From Rhizobium sp. Pop5 (GTDB lineage Bacteria; Pseudomonadota; Alphaproteobacteria; Rhizobiales; Rhizobiaceae): a stretch of DNA of 64,000 nucleotides. The translations under genes were made by a program, and so were the position numbers. Location: contig NZ_CP099399.1 in NCBI RefSeq assembly GCF_024721175.1, forward strand, positions 2,480,001 through 2,544,000. The letters are read 5' to 3'. Positions within the stretch are counted from its first letter, which is position 1; each line of letters begins with the position of its first letter. Of the stretch, positions 23,222-31,747 are shown in pieces. Below the pieces are notes generated by a model, which was given only the letters and a program-made list of their open reading frames with translations, made no database searches and was not told the origin of the DNA.

Positions 23222-24256
23222 TCAGACGATCGGTGGATTGAGCCGGGCGAAGCCCTCCTGCCGCCGATAAGGGAAATGGGGATAGGGCGCCGTGACCGCA
23301 CTGACGACATCGAGCCTTTCGATCTGCTCTTTCGACAGGCTCCAGCCGACCGCACCGAGGTTCTGCCGCAACTGCTCCTCGTTGCGTGCGCCGATGATGA
23401 CGCTCGATACGGTCGGCCGGCCGAGCAGCCAGTTGATAGCAATCTGCGGCACAGTCCGGCCGGTCTCGGCCGCAATGGCATCAAGCACCTCGACGATGTC
23501 GAACAGCTTCTCGTCGTCGACTGGCGGCCCGTATTGTGCCGTCTCGTGCAGCCGGCTTGCGGCTGGCAGCGGCTCGCCGCGGCGGATCTTGCCGGTCAGC
23601 CGTCCCCAGGCGAGCGGGCTCCACACCAGCGCTCCGACACCCTGATCGGCGCCAAGCGGCATCAGCTCCCACTCATAATCGCGCCCCGCCAGCGAATAAT
23701 AGACCTGATGGGCGACGTAACGCGGATAGCCCCAGCGCTCGGCTGTCGCGAGCGACTTCATCAGTTCCCAGCCGGCAAAGTTGGAAACGCCGACATAGCG
23801 GATCTTGCCTGACGCCACCAGGCCGTCGAGCGTCGACAGCACTTCCTCGACCGGCGTCGAGGCATCGAAAGCATGAAGTTGCAGCAGGTCGATATGATCG
23901 GTCCCGAGCCGGCGCAGCGCATCCTCCGTCGCCCGGATCAGCCGCGCCCGCGAGTTGCCCCAGTCCTGCGGCCCCTCGCCCATCGGCAGCGCCGTCTTGG
24001 TCGAGATCAGCACGGCGTCGCGCCGGCCGCGGATCGCCTGGCCGAGCACCTCTTCGGAAGCGCCGGCCGAATAGACGTCGGCCGTGTCGAACAGCGTCAC
24101 ACCCGCCTCCAGGCAGATATCCACCATCCGCCGCGCCTCTTGCGCATCCGTCGTGCCCCAGGCGCCGAACAGCGGTCCGCTGCCGCCAAAAGTGCCGGCC
24201 CCGAAGCTTAAGACCGGCACCCTGAAGCCCGATGCGCCAAGATTTCTGTATTCCAT
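23222..24256 (-). CDS. Aldo/keto reductase
   Basis: A 344-residue NADPH-dependent TIM-barrel oxidoreductase. The full catalytic tetrad is visible: Asp57 and Tyr62 in LFDTADVYSAGASEE, Lys87 in ISTKTAL and His128 in LLQLHAFD. The SNFAGWELMKSL and VIIGARNEEQLRQNLGAV segments complete the family pattern. The product reduces aldehydes or ketones; the substrate is unknown. It is divergent from a LysR regulator across a 91-base gap, a common arrangement for LysR-controlled genes. Confidence 0.9.
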   Translation of the reverse strand: MEYRNLGASGFRVPVLSFGAGTFGGSGPLFGAWGTTDAQEARRMVDICLEAGVTLFDTADVYSAGASEEVLGQAIRGRRDAVLISTKTALPMGEGPQDWGNSRARLIRATEDALRRLGTDHIDLLQLHAFDASTPVEEVLSTLDGLVASGKIRYVGVSNFAGWELMKSLATAERWGYPRYVAHQVYYSLAGRDYEWELMPLGADQGVGALVWSPLAWGRLTGKIRRGEPLPAASRLHETAQYGPPVDDEKLFDIVEVLDAIAAETGRTVPQIAINWLLGRPTVSSVIIGARNEEQLRQNLGAVGWSLSKEQIERLDVVSAVTAPYPHFPYRRQEGFARLNPPIV

Positions 24257-24347
24257 GATTCAATCTCCTGTTTTTTGCAGAGATAGACCCCGGGAAGAGG
24301 ATGATATAGATTGCCTGAAAGCACATCATCTGTGATTTGAATTCATC

Positions 24348-25250
24348 ATGAGCCGTCAGGACATCAATCGATCAGGCGAAATGGACGTCTTCGTCAGCGT
24401 CGTCGAGCGTGGCGGCTTTTCCGCTGCCGCGCAAGTGAAGCGCATGACGCCATCAGCCGTCAGCAAGCTCGTCGCCCGGCTGGAGGCGCGCCTTGGCGCC
24501 CGCCTCGTCAACCGCTCGACCCGCAAGCTGCAACTGACGCCGGAGGGTTGCGCCTTCTACGAGCGCAGCATCGCTATCCTTGCCGATATCGCCGAGGCCG
24601 AACGTCAGGCTTCGTCAGGCGAAGAGGCCTCGGGCCGCATCCGCATCAACACCAGCGGCTCCTTCGGCAATCATGTACTGGCGCCGCTGGTGCCCGCCTT
24701 CATGGCGCTTCATCCCGCCGTGACGCTCGATATTTCCCACACCGACAGGATCGTCGACCTGATGGAGGAGCGCGCCGACGTCGCGATCCGCGCCGGCCCT
24801 TTGAAGAATTCCAGCCTGATTGCCCGCAAGCTCGGCGCTGCCGGCAAGGTCATCGTCGCCTCGCCCGATTACCTCAAACATCACGGCGAGCCGCGCACGA
24901 TCGCCGATCTCCGCCGCCACTGCCGCATCGGCTTTTCCTACGCCCGCGCCGTCGAGGGCTGGCCGATGCGCGAGGACGGCGAAACGGTGACGGTGCCGAT
25001 CACGCCGGGCGTGCAGGTTGGAGACGGCGAAGCCATGCGGCATCTCGCCCTCTCCGGCGCCGGTCTTGCTCGCCTCGCCGCCTTCACCGTGCGCGCCGAT
25101 ATCGCTGCCGGTCGGCTGATACAGGTGCTGGAAGAGGCCAACCCCGGCGATCTCGAGGAATTCTACGCCCTCTATATGGGTCAGGGCGGCCCGCTGCCGG
25201 CGCGCGTACGCGCCCTGCTCGATTTCCTCGCCAGAGAAGTGCGCCTCTGA
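24348..25250 (+). CDS. LysR family transcriptional regulator
   Basis: A 300-residue regulator. The N-terminal winged helix is MDVFVSVVERGGFSAAAQVKRMTPSAVSKLVARLEARLGARLVNRSTRKLQLTPEG, then an effector domain (GRIRINTSGSFGNHVLAPLVPAFMALHP, ADVAIRAGPLKNSSLIARKLG) of the CrgA/DsdC-like type. It is divergent from the aldo/keto reductase, its likely target. The 24257-24347 gap contains GATTCAA and TTGAATT half-elements near the two starts, but no convincing T-N11-A box could be fixed. Confidence 0.9.
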   Translation: MSRQDINRSGEMDVFVSVVERGGFSAAAQVKRMTPSAVSKLVARLEARLGARLVNRSTRKLQLTPEGCAFYERSIAILADIAEAERQASSGEEASGRIRINTSGSFGNHVLAPLVPAFMALHPAVTLDISHTDRIVDLMEERADVAIRAGPLKNSSLIARKLGAAGKVIVASPDYLKHHGEPRTIADLRRHCRIGFSYARAVEGWPMREDGETVTVPITPGVQVGDGEAMRHLALSGAGLARLAAFTVRADIAAGRLIQVLEEANPGDLEEFYALYMGQGGPLPARVRALLDFLAREVRL

Positions 25251-25459
25251 TGAAATAACAATGACTTGAAGCGGCCGCTTGAATCAAATTCGCATGGCGG
25301 GCGTCGAGAAGCGAGATTTCGCAATTGACCGCGCTCGCGGCAGCCGCCTATACCGAACCCGCGCCGGCCGGGCGTTCAGCCGGCCTCTCTTTGTCATGCC
25401 GGAGCTTCCTCCCATCTTCAGCCTCACGGCTTGCACCGGCCAGGAAAGATCCGGGGATC

Positions 25460-26554
25460 ATGCCATTCAGCGACCTACGCCGCCTGCTGAGCGATATCGG
25501 CCTGCCGAAATGGGCCCTGCTGCTCGCACTGTCCACAGCCTTCACCGTCTTTCTCGAACTCTTCGCCCTGCCCGCCTCGCTGCTGATCGGACCGATGGTC
25601 GCCGCCATCCTGCTGGCGCTGACCGTCGGCAAGGGAAAGCTTCGCATACCGCTTCCGCCGCTACAGTTCGGCCAGGTTCTCGTCGGCCTGATGATGGCGC
25701 GCACCATCACCCCTGACATTCTCGGCGCCATGGCGAAGGACGCGCCGCTCTTCCTGCTGTTCGTCTTTTCGGTCATCGCCATCGCCACCGGCCTCGGCTG
25801 GCTCCTGACACGCTGGCAGGTCCTGCCGGGAACGACCGCCGTCTGGGGCTCCTCGCCGGGTGCGGCCTCCGCCATGGTTATCATGTCGGAAGCCTACGGC
25901 GCTGACGCCCGCCTCGTCGCCTTCATGCAATATCTCAGGGTCGTTTTCGTCGCCGTCGGCGCTTCGGTGGTCTCGCGCCTCTGGGTGGCCGCAGACGGTG
26001 CCGCGCCGCCGCCGCTCATCCTCTTTCCCGCGGTCGACTGGCCGGCCTTTGCGGCGACGATCGCCTTTGCCGGCTTCTGTGCCTATGGCGTGCGCCGCCT
26101 GCGCATCCAGGGCGGCATGATCATCGTGCCGCTCTTTCTCGGCGCCTTCCTGCAGGGCATCGGCCTCCTGAAGATCGAGCTGCCGATGTGGCTGCTCGCC
26201 ATCGCCTATGCGCTCGTCGGCTGGAGCATCGGCCTGCGTTTCACCCGCTCGATCATCACCCACGTCGCGCGCGCTCTGCCGAGGGTGGCAGCCTGCATCG
26301 TGCTGCTGATGACGCTCTGCGGCTGCATGGCTGCCGCACTGCACGTCTTTGCCGGCATCGATCCGCTGACGGCCTATCTCGCCACCAGCCCCGGCGGCGC
26401 CGATTCCGTCGCCATCATCGCCGCGTCAAGCAATGTCGACGTGCCCTTCGTGATGGCAATGCAGACCGGCCGTTTCCTCGTCATTCTGCTGATCGGCCCG
26501 ATGCTCGCCCGCTTCATCGCCCGCCGTTCGGGGCTTGCGGAAAATCCTGCATAG
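25460..26554 (+). CDS. AbrB family membrane protein (putative transporter/ammonia monooxygenase-like)
   Basis: A 364-residue polytopic membrane protein of the AbrB (COG3180) family, formed from two duplicated halves. About ten hydrophobic segments are seen. Family motifs are ASLLIGPMVAAIL and FGQVLVGLMMARTITPDIL in the first half, TTAVWGSSPGAASAMVIMSEAYGADARLVAFMQYLRV in the middle, and ATSPGGADSVAIIAASSNVDVPFVMAMQTGRFLVILLIGP at the end. The ATG after GGGGATC was chosen over upstream starts that add a non-conserved stretch. No enzymatic role is supported. The 25251-25459 leader holds no gene. It is convergent with a P-loop kinase gene. Confidence 0.85.
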   Translation: MPFSDLRRLLSDIGLPKWALLLALSTAFTVFLELFALPASLLIGPMVAAILLALTVGKGKLRIPLPPLQFGQVLVGLMMARTITPDILGAMAKDAPLFLLFVFSVIAIATGLGWLLTRWQVLPGTTAVWGSSPGAASAMVIMSEAYGADARLVAFMQYLRVVFVAVGASVVSRLWVAADGAAPPPLILFPAVDWPAFAATIAFAGFCAYGVRRLRIQGGMIIVPLFLGAFLQGIGLLKIELPMWLLAIAYALVGWSIGLRFTRSIITHVARALPRVAACIVLLMTLCGCMAAALHVFAGIDPLTAYLATSPGGADSVAIIAASSNVDVPFVMAMQTGRFLVILLIGPMLARFIARRSGLAENPA

Positions 26555-26557
26555 TCT

Positions 26558-27040
26558 TTAGGGAGCGAGCTCGTCCGGCATTGGAGGTTCAAACAAGAGC
26601 ATCCACTCTTTGAGCTTGATCTCGGGGATATGAAAGGTCCCGGCGGGAAGCTCAGCATTCCTGGCCCTGATGCGTTCCAGCAGCAGATCTTCGGATATAT
26701 CGGCAAAATGAATCCTGAAACCTGCGCCGAGTTCGCGAGCTTTTCCTCGAAATTCGTCGCGCTCGCGTCTGGTCCAGAAGCCAAAGTCCAGGATGACATC
26801 CACACCAAGAACCAGAACTCTCGTCGCCGCTTCCCACAGAAGCGCCTCGATCGCCGCATGCCTGGCGTTATGCGTTGCGAAGTCCGCCTCATCGCTATCG
26901 TCGTGAACATCGGATCCGAACAGCCGAATGTGCCATTCGTCGACGGTAAGACGTAGCGCGGAGTACTCAGCCTCGAGTTTCCGGGCCAAGGTGGTCTTGC
27001 CGCTACCGGGAAGTCCCACCATCAAGTGGAGCATTGCCAT
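26558..27040 (-). CDS. P-loop ATPase/kinase (AAA_33-type)
   Basis: A 160-residue small kinase-like protein. The Walker A loop GLPGSGKTTLARKLE begins at residue 9, followed by LTVDEWHIRLFG, a central ARHAAIEALLWEAATRVLVLGVDVILDFGFWTRRERDEF segment with the Walker-B-like DVILDFGF, and RIRARNAELPAGTFHI with lid arginines. This matches the zeta-toxin/chloramphenicol phosphotransferase-like AAA_33 group found alone in many bacteria. The substrate is unknown. No antitoxin-like gene is adjacent, so a toxin role is not supported. The 27041-27269 gap upstream holds nothing recognisable. Confidence 0.83.
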   Translation of the reverse strand: MAMLHLMVGLPGSGKTTLARKLEAEYSALRLTVDEWHIRLFGSDVHDDSDEADFATHNARHAAIEALLWEAATRVLVLGVDVILDFGFWTRRERDEFRGKARELGAGFRIHFADISEDLLLERIRARNAELPAGTFHIPEIKLKEWMLLFEPPMPDELAP

Positions 27041-27269
27041 GGAATCCGACCAAAGCTGCTTAAATCAGAAGTGGGCTATTTCTAGTCGCAGATCCACACT
27101 ATAGCAACCGGCCTCACGCCACGCCTTGGGCGACAAACTGCAAGAGCGTTCATTGGCGAAACGCGTGAAGGCTCTTTGAACGAACCTCGAACCGTCCCAG
27201 TAATATCTCCCCTAGCCTCAGCCCAGGTTATCCCCTAAATTGCCTCAATGATCGTCACTGTGCTGAAAA

Positions 27270-28187
27270 ATGGATAACTCGGGACTGTCTCTCGACAGGA
27301 TGCGCACCTTTGTTCGCGTTGCCGAGCGGGGCAACCTGTCTGCAGTGGCAAGGGAACTCGGCGTCGGTCAGTCCACCGTGACGCGGCACCTCAATGAACT
27401 CGAGGATGCAGTCGGTGTACCCCTCCTCAGCCGAACCACGCGTCGCGTGACCCTTACCGACGAAGGCAGCCGCTATTATGCGAACTGTCTTCAAATATTG
27501 CGCATGGTCGAGCAGGCTGCCGAGGAAGCCAGGAATGCGCGTCGGGCGGCCGCAGGCGGTGTCAGGCTTTCGTGTACAGCAGCGCTTGGCGTGATGCACA
27601 TCACCCGCCTCATCTTCGAATTTCAGGACCGGCATCCTGATATCAGCATCGATCTCAACTTGACCGACGAGCGCATCGACCTGGTTCGCGAAGGCGTTGA
27701 CCTTGCGATCCGGCTTGGACCTCTCACCGACAGCTCCATGAAGCTTCATGCGCTCGGTAAAAGCCATCGGCTGCTGGTCGGCGCTCCGGCCTATTTCATC
27801 ATTTACGGGCGGCCGCAGCGCCCGGCCGATCTCTCGCGATACGAAACCATCATCATGTCGAATGTAGCGGGGAGCGATCAGATCGCTCTCTCCTCCCGTC
27901 ATGGTGCGGATGTGATCGTTCCGGTCAACGGGAAGCTGCGCGTCGATCACGGACTTGCGGCGCGCGAAGCCCTTGCCGCAGGACGCGGCATTGGCCCCAC
28001 GCATCTCTGGCTGGTCCACGATCTCCTGGACGACGGTCGGCTCGAGGTGGTGCTCGAAGACTATCATCCGTCGCCGGTCCCGCTAAGCCTGCTCATCGTG
28101 CCCGAGCGTTCCGCCATTGCCCGCGTCCGCCTTCTCACCGACTTCCTTGTCGCCGAGATTCCAAAACTGCCGGGGATCCGGCCTTAG
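27270..28187 (+). CDS. LysR family transcriptional regulator
   Basis: A 305-residue regulator with the winged helix MRTFVRVAERGNLSAVARELGVGQSTVTRHLNELEDAVGVPLLSRTTRRVTLTDEG and an effector domain (GVRLSCTAALGVMHITRLIFEFQDRHPDISIDLNLTD, VDLAIRLGPLTDSSMKLHALG). It is convergent with the NmrA gene, 4 bases apart, an arrangement that does not suggest promoter sharing. No clear target can be named. Confidence 0.9.
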   Translation: MDNSGLSLDRMRTFVRVAERGNLSAVARELGVGQSTVTRHLNELEDAVGVPLLSRTTRRVTLTDEGSRYYANCLQILRMVEQAAEEARNARRAAAGGVRLSCTAALGVMHITRLIFEFQDRHPDISIDLNLTDERIDLVREGVDLAIRLGPLTDSSMKLHALGKSHRLLVGAPAYFIIYGRPQRPADLSRYETIIMSNVAGSDQIALSSRHGADVIVPVNGKLRVDHGLAAREALAAGRGIGPTHLWLVHDLLDDGRLEVVLEDYHPSPVPLSLLIVPERSAIARVRLLTDFLVAEIPKLPGIRP

Positions 28188-28191
28188 TGCT

Positions 28192-29145
28192 TTAAAGCCC
28201 GAAAGATCGCTTGTCGCCCCGCCAGCCGGTGGTCCGGAGATACTGCTCCCAGTCGAGCGTGTCGGGATTCAGGCGACGGCTGCACTCCAGATCATGCTCC
28301 TTGCCGAAATAACCGTATTCGACGGCATACTCGACCATCCCAAGAAGCTCTCGCACGAGAAACTCGTTGGCGCCAAACTCTGGAAAATGCTGCAGCAGGC
28401 CATCTCTGGTGAAAGCGTTTCGATATTCTGCCTTGAGGCCGGTTACCTCTCGGAAAGTTTCGACCATCTCTCGCGGCGAGATGATATCGCCGACGACAGG
28501 CAGCGTTTTTCCGTTGTAGCGCTCGGGATTTGAGAAAATTTCGAGCACTGCCGGCCCGGTCGCCGTCAGCGGATCGACAAAGGGCGCTCGAAAATCTTCG
28601 GGAAGATAGATCGGCAGCAGCAGCGTGTCACCTTCCATGCGTGGCGGATAATATTCGAGAAGGTTGGTGTAGAAGAATGCCAGCATGACGAAGGAATGAG
28701 AGATCGGCAGACCGCGAATATGGTCTGCAACGCGCGCCTTGTCGGTGAAGTGCGGGGCATACTTCGTCCCACCGGAAATGGCGTCGACATTTTCGAGCGT
28801 GCTGAAAACAATATGGCCGACGCCCGCCTCGACCGCTGCATCCGCCAGTTGACGGCCGATGGGAGCCTCCGTGGTCTCCGGCGGCATGACGGGCGGCGTC
28901 ATCAGAAATGCCCCATCCGCGCCTTCGAAGGCAGCAACGAGATCCTTCTGAAAGCCAAGCTGAAGAGGGACGGTTACAATTTCAGCGCCAAGTTTCTCCA
29001 GGCTTAAAGCCTCGGGTGAATCCTTTTTTCGGGTCAAGGCGCGTACGCGAAAGCGTTCGCTGCGAAGGAGCGTCGATGCGACGCTACGACCCTGTTTGCT
29101 GGTTGCACCGACAATTGCGATAAGCGGCTTATCATTTGCAGACAT
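28192..29145 (-). CDS. NmrA family NAD(P)-binding protein
   Basis: A 317-residue atypical short-chain dehydrogenase of the NmrA/HSCARG type. The N-terminal nucleotide motif is AIVGATSKQGRSVASTLL (GxxGxxG), followed by RVRALTRK and a Rossmann core (GADGAFLMTPPV, AAVEAGVGHIVFSTLENV). The Tyr/Lys SDR catalytic pair is not evident, as usual in this family, which includes redox sensors rather than reductases. The C-terminal half (RMEGDTLLLPIYLPEDFRAPFVD...) fits. The 29146-29334 gap upstream shows no gene. Confidence 0.87.
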   Translation of the reverse strand: MSANDKPLIAIVGATSKQGRSVASTLLRSERFRVRALTRKKDSPEALSLEKLGAEIVTVPLQLGFQKDLVAAFEGADGAFLMTPPVMPPETTEAPIGRQLADAAVEAGVGHIVFSTLENVDAISGGTKYAPHFTDKARVADHIRGLPISHSFVMLAFFYTNLLEYYPPRMEGDTLLLPIYLPEDFRAPFVDPLTATGPAVLEIFSNPERYNGKTLPVVGDIISPREMVETFREVTGLKAEYRNAFTRDGLLQHFPEFGANEFLVRELLGMVEYAVEYGYFGKEHDLECSRRLNPDTLDWEQYLRTTGWRGDKRSFGL

Positions 29146-29334
29146 AGTTGTGCCTTGAACCTTTTCACTGTCGCTGGTCGCCGGCTGCTTAGCCAGGCGT
29201 CACATGGGGAGAGCACTCGGCGAATGCCGATGGCTTGGACCCGAAAGCCAAGCTATCGCATCCCACTTTCTTGCTGAAGGCATGAAGAATGCATATGATA
29301 ATGCCGTTTTATGGATAAATACCGTGGCGGCAGA

Positions 29335-30267
29335 TCACGTGAGGTCAACGCGCAGGTTGCCATTGCCTGCCTTTGCCGCATGGACACGATGCAGCCCGAC
29401 CCAGCGCCCCGGCGTCACGCCATAGGCCTTCTTGAAATGCCGAGTGAAATGCGCCTGGTCGGCAAAGCCCGTGGCGGCCGCCACATCGGCAAAACTTTCG
29501 CCCTCGCCCATCCGCGTCTTCGCCTGCTGCAGCCGTCGCATCAGCATGTAACGGTGCGGGCTGGTGGCAAAGGCCGTGCGGAAATGCCGTGACAGGGTGA
29601 AACGATCGAGGCCGGTAATGCTCTCCAGCTCGCCGGAGCGTACGGGCCGCAAGGCATGTGCTTCCAGATAATCGCGCGCCGCCCGCACCTGCCGCCATGC
29701 GACCGCACCTAGAGCCCGCCGCTGCACCCGCGAATGCCGTGACAGCCCGCCCGCCACGCGGCTTACGAAGTCGTCGACGAAAAGCTCGTCCAGTTCCCGG
29801 TCGAGTTCACCGAGTGCGGCGAGCAGCACCTGCGCCAGCGCCCCATCGCCGATAACCGGCTGCTGAACGAAGGGAAGCCCGATCTTCTCCGCCTCCAGGC
29901 ATTCCATCAGCAGCGACGGCTCCAGATAGAGCATGCGGTATTGCAGTCCGTCCTCGGTCCCTGCCCCGCCGTCATGCTCTTCGTCCGGATGCAGCACGAT
30001 CACTTGCCCCGGCAAGCTGAAGCGCCGCTCGCCGCGGTAGGTAAAGGTCTGCACGCCCTTCAGCGTCACGCCGAGCGCATAGGTATCGTGCCGGTGCGGC
30101 TCGAAGACATTGCCAGAGAATTGCGCCTCGATGCGCTCGATGCCGGGAAAGGCGGGCGCAGTCAGGATGCCGCTGTCGGCGGGCGCGGCCAGCATGCCGC
30201 TGCTCACCTGCGGCTCGCACAAACGTTCAAGACCTTCGAAGGCCTGCGGCGTTAGATCCTGGCTCAA
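29335..30267 (-). CDS. AraC family transcriptional regulator
   Basis: A 310-residue regulator with an N-terminal cupin-like arm (FEPHRHDTYALGVTLKGVQTFTYRGERRFSLPGQVIVLHPDEEHDG) and two C-terminal helix-turn-helices (LESITGLDRFTLSRHFRTAFATSPHRYMLMRRLQQAK and FADVAAATGFADQAHFTRHFKKAYGVTPGRW). It is divergent from a DUF2000 gene only 32 bases away and probably regulates it. AraC proteins with this arm usually sense small molecules. Confidence 0.92.
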   Translation of the reverse strand: MSQDLTPQAFEGLERLCEPQVSSGMLAAPADSGILTAPAFPGIERIEAQFSGNVFEPHRHDTYALGVTLKGVQTFTYRGERRFSLPGQVIVLHPDEEHDGGAGTEDGLQYRMLYLEPSLLMECLEAEKIGLPFVQQPVIGDGALAQVLLAALGELDRELDELFVDDFVSRVAGGLSRHSRVQRRALGAVAWRQVRAARDYLEAHALRPVRSGELESITGLDRFTLSRHFRTAFATSPHRYMLMRRLQQAKTRMGEGESFADVAAATGFADQAHFTRHFKKAYGVTPGRWVGLHRVHAAKAGNGNLRVDLT

Positions 30268-30299
30268 CGCGTCTAAATACCCTGATGAAAGAGACCGGA

Positions 30300-30707
30300 A
30301 TGTTTGATACCAAAATTGCGATCGTCCTGCGAAACAATCTTGCCGGCTGGCAGAAGCTGAACGTCACAGCCTTCCTGTCGACAGGCATCGCCGGACAATA
30401 TCCCGAGATCATCGGCGAGCCCTACAAGGACCGTGCCGGCAATCTCTACAACCCGCTATCCATCCAGCCGATCATCGTCTTGTCGGCCGACGAAGCGACG
30501 ATCTCGACCATCCATCGCCGCGCGCTGGAACGCGAGGTCACCTCCTCCATCTTCATCGAGGAGATGTTTGCAACCGGCCATGATGCCGCCAACCGCGCGG
30601 TCTTCGCCGAATACGCCCCCGACAACGCCAAGGTCGTCGGCATCGCAATGCGCGCCGACAAGAAGATCGTCGACAAGATCACCAAGGGCGCGACGATGCA
30701 GCATTGA
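30300..30707 (+). CDS. DUF2000 family protein
   Basis: A 135-residue protein of the DUF2000 family (MFDTKIAIVLRNNLAGWQKLNVTAFLSTGIAG, then VLSADEATISTIHRRALEREVTSSIFIEEMFATGHDAANRAVF and VVGIAMRADKKIVDKI). Family members resemble peptidyl-tRNA hydrolase-like folds but have no proven role. The ATG at 30300 has a GAGA ribosome site; an in-frame ATG at 30285 is possible. It is next to a divergent AraC regulator, a frequent partner of this family, and ends at a terminator shared with the OmpA-family gene. Confidence 0.82.
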   Translation: MFDTKIAIVLRNNLAGWQKLNVTAFLSTGIAGQYPEIIGEPYKDRAGNLYNPLSIQPIIVLSADEATISTIHRRALEREVTSSIFIEEMFATGHDAANRAVFAEYAPDNAKVVGIAMRADKKIVDKITKGATMQH

Positions 30708-30727
30708 CGCAGTTGCACATACAAAAG

Positions 30728-30751
30728 AGGCCGGGCGCTGGCCCGGCCTTC
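30728..30751. terminator. Hairpin terminator between DUF2000 and OmpA-family genes
   Basis: AGGCCGGGC and GCCCGGCCT form a nine-base stem with a four-base loop between two convergent genes. AAAAG precedes and TTCCG follows, so the minus-strand T tract is the better one (CTTTT). Confidence 0.75.
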
Positions 30752-30773
30752 CGTTGTCTGGAAAAGGGTAAGA

Positions 30774-31439
30774 TCAGCCTTGCGTGATCGGCGCGATCTG
30801 GATCTCGACGCGACGGTTCTGTGCGCGGCCGGCCTCGCTCGCATTCGAGGCGACGGGCTGGGACGGGCCGAAGCCGACGGCGGAGACGCGGCGCTGGTCG
30901 ATGCCCTGGCCGCCGAGATAATCGGCAACCGAAAGCGCGCGGCGCTGCGACAGGTCCTGGTTATGCTGCAGGCTGCCGGTCGAATCCGTATGGCCGTTGA
31001 CGTCGATCAGCGTGCGGTTGAACTTGCGCAGCACGATCGCCACCGAATTCAGCGTCGGATAGAAGCCGGGCTTCACCGCATCCTGGTCGACGTCGAAGGT
31101 GATGTTCGAGGGCATGTTGAGGATGATGTTGTCGCCGTTGCGGGTCACCGAAATGCCGGTGCCTTCGAGCTGGGCGCGAAGCTCGGCTTCCTGCTGGTCC
31201 ATGTAGTTGCCGATCGCCCCGCCGGCGAGAGCGCCGATGCCTGCACCGATCAGCGCCGCATTGCGCTTGCCGTGGCCACCGCCGCCGACGGCGACACCAA
31301 CGAGAGCGCCGCCGAGCGCGCCGAGCGCCGCGCCGCCGGCCGTATTGGAAACCTTCTGTTCACCGGTATAGGGATCGGTCGTCGTGCAGGCGCTGAGATA
31401 GCTTGCTGCGACAGCCAGAAGTAGGAATTTCTTGATCAT
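30774..31439 (-). CDS. OmpA family lipoprotein with glycine-zipper domain
   Basis: A 221-residue outer-membrane lipoprotein. The signal peptide ends in the lipobox LSAC (MIKKFLLLAVAASYLSACTTTDPYTGEQ). A Gly/Ala-rich zipper region (AGGAALGALGGALVGVAVGGGG and IGAGIGALAGGAIGNYMDQQE) is followed by the peptidoglycan-binding OmpA domain (ITFDVDQDAVKPGFYPTLNSVAIVL, LIDVNGHTDSTGSLQHNQDLSQRRALSVADYL, QNRRVEIQI). The layout is that of YiaD/YfiB-like proteins, tethering outer membrane to peptidoglycan. It is monocistronic, as the neighbours converge or lie more than 300 bases away. Confidence 0.92.
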   Translation of the reverse strand: MIKKFLLLAVAASYLSACTTTDPYTGEQKVSNTAGGAALGALGGALVGVAVGGGGHGKRNAALIGAGIGALAGGAIGNYMDQQEAELRAQLEGTGISVTRNGDNIILNMPSNITFDVDQDAVKPGFYPTLNSVAIVLRKFNRTLIDVNGHTDSTGSLQHNQDLSQRRALSVADYLGGQGIDQRRVSAVGFGPSQPVASNASEAGRAQNRRVEIQIAPITQG

Positions 31440-31747
31440 GGACAGGACAGTCTCCGTTCAAAACTGATGCGAGCAAATGGCAAGGATTACGGCAAGAAAA
31501 TGAAGATCTTCCCTTGATAGGGGAATTTCAGGCGCCGAAACAGCAGCCATGTTGCAGCAATGCGCTGATATCACCAGTTTTTAGCGGGGTCGGCGGGAGC
31601 GCCTCGTTCTCGTCCCTCATTCCTGTGCTCGTCACAGAAATGAGAGAGATCGGAGTTGGCACGCCTTCAAATGGCTCGCCGACATAACCAGGACGCCATA
31701 TGATCGAATAGACAGTGCGGCGCCGCGCCGAGTGCCTAATCTCACCC
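31440..31747. other. Intergenic region without a supported gene
   Basis: About 308 bases between the lipoprotein start and the flagellin stop. A minus-strand open frame (31528-31791) overlaps the flagellin end, has no ribosome site and no recognisable family, and is not called. The region should contain the lipoprotein promoter and the flagellin 3' end, but no clear hexamers or hairpin stand out. Confidence 0.5.

Noticed and set aside
26558..27040. P-loop kinase considered as a zeta-type toxin
   Set aside because: No antitoxin-like partner gene is adjacent and the fold is shared by many metabolic kinases.
27249..27278. A nine-codon frame (MIVTVLKNG) overlapping the start of a LysR gene
   Set aside because: Too short to support; no attenuator-like structure or ribosome site was seen.
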